The position numbers and the translations under genes were made by a program. The notes beneath the pieces were generated by a model. The model saw only the letters and a list, made by a program, of their open reading frames with translations. It was not told the DNA's origin and ran no database searches. Below are positions 1-5,261 of a stretch of 6,002 nucleotides of DNA, piece after piece; position 1 is the first letter of the stretch; every line of letters starts with the position of its first letter. This DNA comes from an uncultured Clostridia bacterium (GTDB lineage Bacteria > Bacillota > Clostridia > Oscillospirales > Ruminococcaceae), in NCBI GenBank assembly GCA_946563605.1, contig CAMNVW010000093.1, forward strand, positions 1 to 6,002, given 5' to 3'.

Positions 1-29
1 TGGCGCAGGAGTAAGCGCCGCATGAGCAG

Positions 30-57
30 GCCGGGAGCCGTGAGGCTCCCGGCTTTT
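30..57 (+). terminator. Rho-independent terminator of an upstream plus-strand gene
   Basis: A perfect 10-bp GC-rich stem (30-39 with 44-53) closes on a four-base GTGA loop and is followed by TTTT and further T-rich sequence. The T-run is on the plus-strand side, so it would end a transcript entering from the left of the window, not the minus-strand DUF1848 gene that stops at 127. The upstream gene itself is not visible: stop codons occur at 12-14 and 23-25 in two frames, too little to identify a product. Confidence 0.85.
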
Positions 58-126
58 GCTGTTTGTGGTAATGTAGCGGGTGGGTGTGTTAGAGTACCAG
101 CGAGGGTGTGCAATTCACCGAATATC
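58..126. other. Short intergenic spacer, convergent gene ends
   Basis: This spacer lies between the plus-strand terminator and the stop codon of the minus-strand DUF1848 gene. The only structure seen is a weak 4-bp inverted repeat (GGTG at 105-108 with CACC at 116-119). It has no T-run on the minus strand, so no convincing terminator for the minus-strand operon is visible. Confidence 0.5.
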
Positions 127-1065
127 TTATAAATCAAGTCGGAGTTGGTTCACTTTACATGAGAACATCTTCCGTTCCGTGATCTTATCTTCTGACCCGA
201 CTTCTCCAATCAAAAGCGGAGAATCTGGATTGTGCTTACCGCTATTGGTGCAAACCATCTTTTCACTATAATTTGCGTAGCAATACCGACACCCGTTGCA
301 GCAAGTATTGTAGGCTCCGATATCCAGGCTTTCAATGCAGCCGCACTCTAACCGCTGATTTTTGTCCTTCTTTACATTCAAGGGACACTGTATCAGCTGC
401 CCCAGCAACCGGTCATCAATACATCTTGCGTGTTCAATCCCATATTGCTGTAATTCAATTCCTTCTGCACAGGTATCCACCCGCAAACCATAACTATGGG
501 CAATTTCGGCAATGCTTTTTGCTAGTTGTTCTTGCTGTTCCATAGAAAATCCGGTGAGGGCTAAAGCGGCTATATTTTTTTCTGTATTGTGGTAGAAGTC
601 GAGGAAACTAATCGTGCATTTTTTTGTATACGGAGAAAGCCGTTTTGCCAATTCTTCAAAGTAATGAATATGATAGTCCATTGTATAAGTTTCGCTGAGA
701 AATATCGGATCATATCGCCATATCACACGGTCAGGCCCAATCAAATCAGATAGCCGTTGAAAAGCCGGGACAATGACTTTGCTTTTGCTGGGAATATTTC
801 TTTCCACATCTATACCGTAGCTATTGAGTGTAAACTGAAAGTAGTACATATAGTCTTTCAGTGCATCCAGTTTATCCATCATAGGAATAGGATTTTTTGT
901 CCAAAAGACAATCCCATCCACCACATCCGGTAAAAGGCTGATTTGACTAATTTGATGAGCGTTCATTGGATTGCGGACGTATACATATCCGGCCTTGATG
1001 CGATTTAGAAGCCAGTTTGAATAATATGTTGGAATGTCTGTCCGTCTGCTTGCACTAATAATCAT
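127..1065 (-). CDS. DUF1848 family protein, radical-SAM-like, C-terminal iron-sulfur motif
   Basis: The 312-residue product is recognised as DUF1848 from its N-terminal signature (ISASRRTDIP, residues 3-12), followed by VRNP (30-33), a FWTKNP motif (54-59) and WRYDP (116-120). Near the C-terminus is C255-x3-C259-x2-C262 with Tyr before the last Cys, the spacing of the radical SAM [4Fe-4S] motif, inside a YNTCCNGCRYCYAN block. Further cysteines lie at 199, 215, 227, 241, 243, 272 and 303. From family knowledge, DUF1848 is uncharacterised and noted for a C-terminal cysteine cluster resembling radical SAM enzymes; the reaction is unknown. The length is near the usual 300 or so and the protein looks intact. 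The ATG at 1065 is chosen over the start at 1116 because the signature begins there and AGAGGTG lies 8 bases upstream. It follows the methyltransferase stop by 2 bp, so the two are almost certainly co-transcribed. AT-rich compared with the plus-strand genes. Probably cytosolic: no signal peptide or membrane segment is seen. Confidence 0.87.
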   Translation of the reverse strand: MIISASRRTDIPTYYSNWLLNRIKAGYVYVRNPMNAHQISQISLLPDVVDGIVFWTKNPIPMMDKLDALKDYMYYFQFTLNSYGIDVERNIPSKSKVIVPAFQRLSDLIGPDRVIWRYDPIFLSETYTMDYHIHYFEELAKRLSPYTKKCTISFLDFYHNTEKNIAALALTGFSMEQQEQLAKSIAEIAHSYGLRVDTCAEGIELQQYGIEHARCIDDRLLGQLIQCPLNVKKDKNQRLECGCIESLDIGAYNTCCNGCRYCYANYSEKMVCTNSGKHNPDSPLLIGEVGSEDKITERKMFSCKVNQLRLDL

Positions 1066-1067
1066 AT

Positions 1068-1952
1068 TTACTGCACCTCTACAATCAATTGTGCGCTGGT
1101 ACAACTGATTGCACAATTAAACTTATCTTTGATTTCACCAGGGATTATAAATTTGTTTTGATCTGAAAAATATTCTGATGACCCATCATTATAATCAGAA
1201 TTTCTGTACTTGAAGTGAGATTTGTTGTATGAGAAACAATAACCTGCGCTTTTAAGTTTGTTCAAAAGGATATCAAAAAGGGGGCGAACGCTATAATGGT
1301 CAATGTCATTGATGATAAATAAGAACGGCGAGTCGCTCAATCGATTAGATAATACGACCCCAATTAGTTGACTAAATAGTACATCTGTCAAATAAACCCT
1401 GTTGTTAGGTGGAAAATGAGAAAGCAGATATTCCAAGACGATTACATTGTAATGGCGTACAGCCGGTTTTCCGCTGCCCAACACGTCAAATATGTCTCTG
1501 TTAATAAATTCAGCATTTATATTTTGCGTTGACGATGCGTACTGAGATATCGCCCTATGTATAGGAGTCCAGTATCGGTTTATATCATATCCTTTGTAGA
1601 ATATTTCTTTTGTGTTCCATGCCGATTCCATTTCTTCAAAAGCCATTAAATCAGGGGCGCCTCCGCAGCCAACAGACAAAATATTATAAGCAGGATAATT
1701 AGAAAGGTCAATTTGCTCCAACGCATACATTATCTCAGAACAATACTTCCAGGAATAGCGGCACACATAGTAATACATGAACTTTTGACAATCGTAATCT
1801 GTGCGTCCACCCGTTCTATGGTAGTTAACTTCCTCGGAGCAATTAAGACAACTCCCACTGCATCTTCCAGACGGATGAGTGCAATGTAAGCAGGCACCAT
1901 ACCTAAAAAACTGATTTGCGCAATATGCAGTTAAGGTGTCCAATAAACTCAT
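1068..1952 (-). CDS. Class I SAM-dependent methyltransferase-like protein with cysteine-rich N-terminus
   Basis: The 294-residue product has two parts. Residues 11-71 carry nine cysteines (11, 21, 24, 31, 35, 38, 55, 64, 71), including CX2CX6CX3CX2C, which could hold zinc or an iron-sulfur cluster. Residues 90 onward resemble a Rossmann methyltransferase: motif I LSVGCGGAPDL (92-102), an acidic strand end YKGYDIN (119-125, Asp123), NRDIFD (151-156), and VIVLEYLLSHF (170-180) in the motif IV position. Substrate unknown; the motif IV region lacks the (D/N)PPY of amino-methylating DNA enzymes, so a DNA adenine or N4-cytosine role is not supported. The ATG at 1952 is preferred over a TTG at 1967 because GGGGGA lies 7 bases upstream of it. 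It is the first gene of the operon with DUF1848 and the low GC marks it as cargo. No exact family is recognised; the methyltransferase fold is inferred from motifs only. Confidence 0.75.
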   Translation of the reverse strand: MSLLDTLTAYCANQFFRYGACLHCTHPSGRCSGSCLNCSEEVNYHRTGGRTDYDCQKFMYYYVCRYSWKYCSEIMYALEQIDLSNYPAYNILSVGCGGAPDLMAFEEMESAWNTKEIFYKGYDINRYWTPIHRAISQYASSTQNINAEFINRDIFDVLGSGKPAVRHYNVIVLEYLLSHFPPNNRVYLTDVLFSQLIGVVLSNRLSDSPFLFIINDIDHYSVRPLFDILLNKLKSAGYCFSYNKSHFKYRNSDYNDGSSEYFSDQNKFIIPGEIKDKFNCAISCTSAQLIVEVQ

Positions 1953-2014
1953 ATCTGTATCCCCCAATTTTTCGGTTCATATTAATATATTGTGGATATC
2001 CCTTTTATTCAGCC

Positions 2015-2026
2015 GGTCTTAAGACC
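2015..2026. repeat. 12-bp perfect palindrome (possible operator)
   Basis: GGTCTTAAGACC is a perfect dyad 63 bp upstream of the methyltransferase start codon, downstream of the predicted promoter in the leader. A regulator-binding site is possible, but no regulator gene is in the window and the palindrome may be chance. Confidence 0.4.
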
Positions 2027-2040
2027 TCTATAACAAGAGG
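2025..2040. repeat. Small inverted repeat in the leader
   Basis: CCTCT and AGAGG flank a six-base spacer, overlapping the right edge of the 12-bp palindrome. The stem is only 5 bp and lacks a following T-run on either strand, so it is not called a terminator. Confidence 0.35.
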
Positions 2041-2056
2041 ACTAGAGCGCTGAAGG

Positions 2057-2082
2057 TGCGGACAGAGTTTTTCAATACCGCA
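2057..2082. repeat. Inverted repeat, 5-bp stem with long loop
   Basis: TGCGG (2057-2061) pairs with CCGCA (2078-2082) across a 16-base loop. Weak alone; it is listed because it belongs to the run of inverted repeats in this leader. Confidence 0.3.
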
Positions 2083-2086
2083 ACAT

Positions 2087-2119
2087 GAGACATCCATGCC
2101 ACGCTTTGTGGCGTGTCTC
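2087..2119. repeat. Two-part hairpin in the methyltransferase leader
   Basis: GAGACA (2087-2092) pairs with TGTCTC (2114-2119), and inside it GCCAC (2098-2102) pairs with GTGGC (2108-2112) around a GCTTT loop. The inner bulge is asymmetric (5 bases against 1). The stem lies in the predicted untranslated leader and has no T-run after it on either strand, so a structural or protein-binding role is likelier than termination. Confidence 0.5.
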
Positions 2120-2137
2120 GCCTGTCGGCTCGGTCAT

Positions 2138-2168
2138 GCGGTGGATGTTTGCCACTGGCGAACACCGC
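2138..2168. repeat. Compound hairpin, 12 bp with a bulge
   Basis: GCGGT (2138-2142) pairs with ACCGC (2164-2168), and GTTTGCC (2147-2153) pairs with GGCGAAC (2157-2163) with one mismatch position that can form a G-T wobble in RNA, closing on an ACT loop. In addition ACATCCA at 2090-2096 can pair perfectly with TGGATGT at 2142-2148, which would compete with this hairpin and with the one at 2087-2119. Confidence 0.5.
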
Positions 2169-2239
2169 CTCTCCTCTTTTTCAAGGGGGGCTTGGAGATA
2201 CTTTGCAAGTTTAGCTGATTTAACGGGATAGCCAAATTA

Positions 2240-2268
2240 AGTATATCAAGAATGTCTTCTTTTGTCCA
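2240..2268 (-). promoter_or_regulatory. Sigma-A-type promoter for the minus-strand methyltransferase/DUF1848 operon
   Basis: On the minus strand TGGACA (2268-2263) is separated by exactly 17 bp from TATACT (2245-2240). The TGA just before the -10 box makes an extended -10 (TGn). Each box differs from consensus at one position. Transcription would start near 2233 and give a leader of about 280 nt before the methyltransferase ATG. No better minus-strand promoter was seen closer to the gene. That it drives the operon is inference. Confidence 0.6.
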
Positions 2269-2357
2269 GTCTTTATAACAAAAACTCCACCAACTCAAAG
2301 CGAGTTTGTGGGGCATCAGTATCCTTGCCTTTACTGTGTCGATTTTTTGAATATTCT

Positions 2358-2588
2358 GTGAACAGTATTAAAAAGTCCTTGACAACTCGTTTCAGGGAAG
2401 ACAACAAGTTCTTTTCCAGCAAGAAAAAGAAGCTGACCAAGAGGATTGCAAAGGAGCTGCTGGACAAGGGCTGGTGCCGAGTGACCGGACTTTACACGCC
2501 GAAGAAGCCTCAGCTCTACGATGAGGTGATCCGGCTGGATGACAGCGGCGGCAAGTATGTCAGCTTCAAGATGGAGTTCGACCGATGA
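2358..2588 (+). CDS. Small basic protein of unknown function, 5' end possibly truncated
   Basis: With the GTG at 2358 the product has 76 residues: a strongly basic helical-looking N-terminal half with a lysine run at 22-25 (SKKKKLTKRIAKELLDKGW, 21-39) and a C-terminal half that looks beta-rich (RVTGLYTP, YDEVIRLDDSGGKYVSF). I do not recognise the family. The frame stays open upstream to an ATG at 2262, but that extension (32 residues) is AT-rich, serine- and leucine-rich and unlike the rest. None of the possible starts (2262, 2358, TTG 2379) has a ribosome binding site. The conserved-looking part starts where the base composition changes, so the native 5' end may have been lost or replaced at the cargo junction. 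The stop overlaps the next gene's start (ATGA), implying translational coupling and perhaps joint function with the PAPS-reductase-like protein. Confidence 0.55.
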   Translation: MNSIKKSLTTRFREDNKFFSSKKKKLTKRIAKELLDKGWCRVTGLYTPKKPQLYDEVIRLDDSGGKYVSFKMEFDR

Positions 2589-3343
2589 CCCGCCCAAAGT
2601 ATGTTGCTTCATGCAGCGGAGGTAAGGACAGCGTAGCGACGCTCCTGCTGGCTGCACAGCACAATGAGCCGCTGGACGAGGCAGTTTTCAGCGAAGTCAT
2701 GTTTGATCAGGACACAAGCGGTGAAGTCCCGGAACACCGGGACTTCATTTATGACCGGCTCAAGCCCTTCTGTGAAAAGGAGCTGGGCATCAAGTTCACC
2801 ATTCTCCATGCAGACAAGACCTACGATGATGTGTTCCATCATGTCATCACCCGCGGACCGCACAAGGGCGAGGTTCGCGGCTTTGCATGGGCTGGTATGT
2901 GTGCAGTCAATCGGGACTGCAAAATCCCGCCAGTCCGCAAGTACAATGCCGCACTCTCGCCGGACACTGTGAGCTATGTCGGCATCGCGGAGGATGAGCC
3001 AAAACGCCTTGCTCGTCTGGATGGAATAACGAAGGTCAGTCTGCTTGCCAAATACGGTATGACCGAGGCGGACGCCTACAAGCTCTGTCAGGAACACGGG
3101 CTGCTTTCCCCGATCTACGCTCACTGCCGGAGAAACGGCTGCTGGTTCTGTCCCAACGCCAGTGACTCGGAGCTGCTGCACATGGTCACAAAGCACCCGG
3201 ATATGTTTGACCGGCTGATTGAATGGGAGAACGAGGATAACATCTTCCATCGTCGGATGACGCGCAGAGAAACCCCGTCCGAGGTAAAGGCTCGTTTACT
3301 GAGCAAATCCCAGACGGGGTTTTCTTCGCCCAAAAGCAAATAA
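2585..3343 (+). CDS. PAPS reductase family (PP-loop ATP pyrophosphatase) protein
   Basis: The 252-residue product has the PP-loop CSGGKDS at residues 10-16, which binds ATP or the phosphates of an adenylated substrate in the adenine nucleotide alpha-hydrolase superfamily. MFDQDTSGE (39-47) follows as the second strand region. Cysteines at 106 and 112 (MCAVNRDCKIPP) and CRRNGCWFC at 181-189 could ligate an iron-sulfur cluster, as in DndC-like members. It is much shorter than DndC (about 500 residues, from memory) and has no cysteine desulfurase or other dnd/ssp gene beside it, so sulfate assimilation and DNA phosphorothioation are both only possibilities; substrate unknown. The ATG at 2585 overlaps the upstream stop and has GGAG 8 bases upstream. 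It is followed 16 bp later by the ArdC-like gene. The last 15 or so residues (SKSQTGFSSPKSK) look like a low-information tail encoded over a terminator-like inverted repeat. Confidence 0.87.
   Translation: MTRPKYVASCSGGKDSVATLLLAAQHNEPLDEAVFSEVMFDQDTSGEVPEHRDFIYDRLKPFCEKELGIKFTILHADKTYDDVFHHVITRGPHKGEVRGFAWAGMCAVNRDCKIPPVRKYNAALSPDTVSYVGIAEDEPKRLARLDGITKVSLLAKYGMTEADAYKLCQEHGLLSPIYAHCRRNGCWFCPNASDSELLHMVTKHPDMFDRLIEWENEDNIFHRRMTRRETPSEVKARLLSKSQTGFSSPKSK
3270..3323 (+). terminator. Terminator-like inverted repeat inside the 3' end of the PAPS-reductase-like gene
   Basis: AAACCCCGTC (3270-3279) and GACGGGGTTT (3313-3322) form a perfect 10-bp inverted repeat with a 33-base loop. The loop has two competing small stems (CGAG/CTCG at 3280-3294 and GCTC/GAGC at 3290-3304). 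The distal arm runs into TTTTCTTC. It ends 18 bases before the gene's stop codon. It could cause partial termination between this gene and the ArdC-like gene, but the loop is long and the T-run short. Confidence 0.45.
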
Positions 3344-3359
3344 GAAATGGAGGTTTGAG

Positions 3360-5249
3360 ATGGCTGAAAACAAAAATGCACAGCAAGTCCGCGAAATCAC
3401 GGACAAACTGGAACAGGGCATCAAGGAGCTTTTTGAATCCGAGCGGTTCAAGGAATATCTCCGCACGATGTCCAAGTTCTACAACTATTCCTTTAACAAC
3501 ACGCTGCTCATTGCGATGCAGAAGCCGGAGGCAACCTATGTTGCCGGTTATACCTCGTGGCAGCGCAACTTTGACCGTCAGGTCATGAAGGGCGAAAAGG
3601 GCATCAAGATTCTTGCACCCGCGCCGTACAAGGCGCAGGAAGAGCGTGAGAAGATTGATCCTTTGACGCAGAAGCCGGTGATCGGCGCAGAGGGGAAGGC
3701 TGTCACGGAAACGGTTGAGGTCCTGCGTCCTGCCTTCAAGGTGGTAAGTGTCTTTGATGTTTCCCAGACGGACGGCAAGGAGCTTCCGGACATTATCGTC
3801 GATGAGCTGAAAGGCACCGTCGAAAACTACGAGGCGTTCTTCGACGCGCTCAGGCAGGAATCTCCCGTCCCTATTTCCTTTGAGGACATTCCGGGCGGTG
3901 CAAAGGGATTCTTCTCGCCGGTTGAAAGCCGCATTGCCATTCAGGAGGGCATGAGCGAAATCCAGACGGTCAAAACCGCCATTCACGAGATCGCCCACGC
4001 AAAGCTCCACGCCGTTAAGCCGGATGAGAAAGCCGCGCCAGAAGATAAGAAGGATCGGCACACCAAGGAGGTTGAAGCGGAAAGCGTTGCCTACACCGTC
4101 TGCCAGCGTTACGGCATTGAAACCTCGGACTATTCCTTCGGCTACATCGCCGGTTGGTCATCCGGTAAGGAAACCAAGGAACTGAAAAACTCTCTGGACA
4201 CCATCCGCAAGACGGCGGCTGAGATGATTGAGGGCATTGACGCCAAGCTCAAGGTGCTGCTGGCAGAGAAAGCACAGTCCGCAGAGAAGGAAGCCGAAGC
4301 TCCCGTAAAGGAAGCTGTTCCGGAGGAAAAGCCGGAAGTCCCCATTTACCGCGAGACGGCGAATTATGCCTATGAAGCCGGTGAGCTGGAGTCATATCGT
4401 GCTTCTCTCGCCGCAAACGTGGAATGCCGCAAAGCGATTGAAGCGGCGATCAGCTCCAACTACGGAGATAACAGGCTGGATGCGGATGCTGCCGTGAAGA
4501 GCGTCCTTGAGCAGTTCTCTCCGGAGCGTGTCCGATATGTCCTTGCAAACACCGTTCAGCAGAAAGACTTTGACGGGCGTATTCCGCAGCCCCTCAAGGA
4601 ATGGGCAAAGAGCATTGATGTCTGCCCGGAGAATGCCTCCCGCTTCCTTGTGGATAAACCCAATCCTGGACTGACAGCACTTTTCGTGGATGCGTTCCGC
4701 CAGCAGACTGAACCCCAGAAAGAAGCTACTTCCGAGAAGGCAGAGAAAAGAGACCCGGAGGTCGTTGCATGGGAAAACGATGAGATTACCTCTATTGAGG
4801 TAAAAACCGTGGAGGTCAAATCTCCCGTTGCCCCCATGTCGGAGGAAACAGCGCAAGCACCGAAAGCGCACCGCCTGACTGCTGAAGAGAAGGAAATCAA
4901 AGCCGCGGTCATGGACACGCTCAAGGGGCAGATTGCCTATAACAACGACGGAATGCGGGCTTCCTACCGCGCCTCCAACCATTCCTTCAATCTGCTGGCG
5001 CGAAGCAGCGTCAAAATCGAGGGCAACACGGTTACGCAGAACGGAGAGCCGCTGTTCAAAATCCATCGCCGTCATGCGACGCGGAAAACGCAGGGCTGCT
5101 ATCGTGAGCTGATGCCGACGCTAGAATACGTCAAGCAGGAGCAGAAGCAGGAAAAGCCCTCCATCCGTGATCAGCTCAAAGCTGCCGCAAAAACACAGCC
5201 GGAGAAGAAATCCCCGGTCAAATCCAAAACACACGACATGGAGTTGTGA
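3360..5249 (+). CDS. ArdC-like ssDNA-binding / HEXXH metallopeptidase-like / DUF3849-like multidomain protein
   Basis: The 629-residue product has several parts. Residues 10-130 match the ArdC-like N-terminal domain (DUF1738): FYNYSFNNTLLIAMQ (40-54), GYTSWQRNFDRQVMKGEKGI (63-82). From knowledge of ArdC, this domain binds single-stranded DNA and protects incoming DNA from restriction. Residues 200-260 hold HEIAH (209-213) with EVEAES (237-242) offering a third zinc ligand, as in zincin peptidases of the ImmA/IrrE type. Residues 300-325 are a charged Glu/Lys/Ala linker. Residues 329-450 resemble DUF3849: IYRETANYAYEAGELESYRAS and VRYVLANTVQQKDFDGR. A second charged linker (450-505) precedes a 506-590 module I do not recognise, then a basic tail. 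The ATG has GGAGG 6 bases upstream. Likely role: protecting or processing the element's DNA during conjugative transfer, in the cytosol. It appears complete; domain order is as expected for ICE proteins. Substrate of any protease activity is unknown. Confidence 0.92.
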   Translation: MAENKNAQQVREITDKLEQGIKELFESERFKEYLRTMSKFYNYSFNNTLLIAMQKPEATYVAGYTSWQRNFDRQVMKGEKGIKILAPAPYKAQEEREKIDPLTQKPVIGAEGKAVTETVEVLRPAFKVVSVFDVSQTDGKELPDIIVDELKGTVENYEAFFDALRQESPVPISFEDIPGGAKGFFSPVESRIAIQEGMSEIQTVKTAIHEIAHAKLHAVKPDEKAAPEDKKDRHTKEVEAESVAYTVCQRYGIETSDYSFGYIAGWSSGKETKELKNSLDTIRKTAAEMIEGIDAKLKVLLAEKAQSAEKEAEAPVKEAVPEEKPEVPIYRETANYAYEAGELESYRASLAANVECRKAIEAAISSNYGDNRLDADAAVKSVLEQFSPERVRYVLANTVQQKDFDGRIPQPLKEWAKSIDVCPENASRFLVDKPNPGLTALFVDAFRQQTEPQKEATSEKAEKRDPEVVAWENDEITSIEVKTVEVKSPVAPMSEETAQAPKAHRLTAEEKEIKAAVMDTLKGQIAYNNDGMRASYRASNHSFNLLARSSVKIEGNTVTQNGEPLFKIHRRHATRKTQGCYRELMPTLEYVKQEQKQEKPSIRDQLKAAAKTQPEKKSPVKSKTHDMEL

Positions 5250-5261
5250 GAAAGGAGACGC

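Larger units (their letters stand above)
1953..2357. other. Divergent intergenic region with clustered inverted repeats and a promoter
   Basis: About 400 bp separate the minus-strand operon from the plus-strand operon with no convincing gene. It holds the minus-strand promoter at 2240-2268, five inverted repeats between 2015 and 2168, and a C/T-rich then G-rich stretch around 2166-2195. Short open frames exist (for example 60 codons on the minus strand at 2134-2316 and 30 codons at 2005-2097) but lack ribosome binding sites and recognisable domains. The composition changes towards GC-rich backbone to the right of about 2380. No convincing plus-strand promoter for the downstream operon was found. 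Confidence 0.6.

Noticed and set aside
1066..1116. Longer start for DUF1848 overlapping the methyltransferase gene
   Set aside because: The family signature starts at the ATG at 1065, which has an AGAGGTG site; the extra 17 residues are simply the overlapping reading of the upstream gene's end.
1953..1980. ATG at 1980 on the minus strand, overlapping the methyltransferase start out of frame
   Set aside because: No ribosome binding site; the GGGGGA sequence fits the ATG at 1952 instead.
2005..2097. Minus-strand 30-codon frame that could be a leader peptide
   Set aside because: No ribosome binding site precedes the ATG, which lies within a hairpin arm, and no codon run or terminator pair typical of leader-peptide attenuation is present.
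2134..2316. Minus-strand open frame of 60 codons
   Set aside because: It contains the promoter boxes at 2240-2268 and the hairpin block, has no ribosome binding site, and shows no recognisable domain. It may be a gene remnant but is not supported as a gene.
1953..2357. Group II intron or retron RNA
   Set aside because: The structured region has no domain V-like hairpin that I can recognise and no reverse transcriptase is encoded in the window.
2379..2407. Plus-strand promoter from a perfect TTGACA at 2379-2384
   Set aside because: No acceptable -10 box lies 16-18 bp downstream, and the position is inside the small gene.
2585..3343. Full DNA phosphorothioation (dnd or ssp) system
   Set aside because: Only a short PP-loop protein is present; no desulfurase, DndB, DndD, DndE or restriction partner lies in the window.
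3186..4061. Long minus-strand open frame opposite the PAPS-reductase-like and ArdC-like genes
   Set aside because: It overlaps the PP-loop gene end, a ribosome binding site and the ArdC-like domain on the other strand, and has no recognisable motif.
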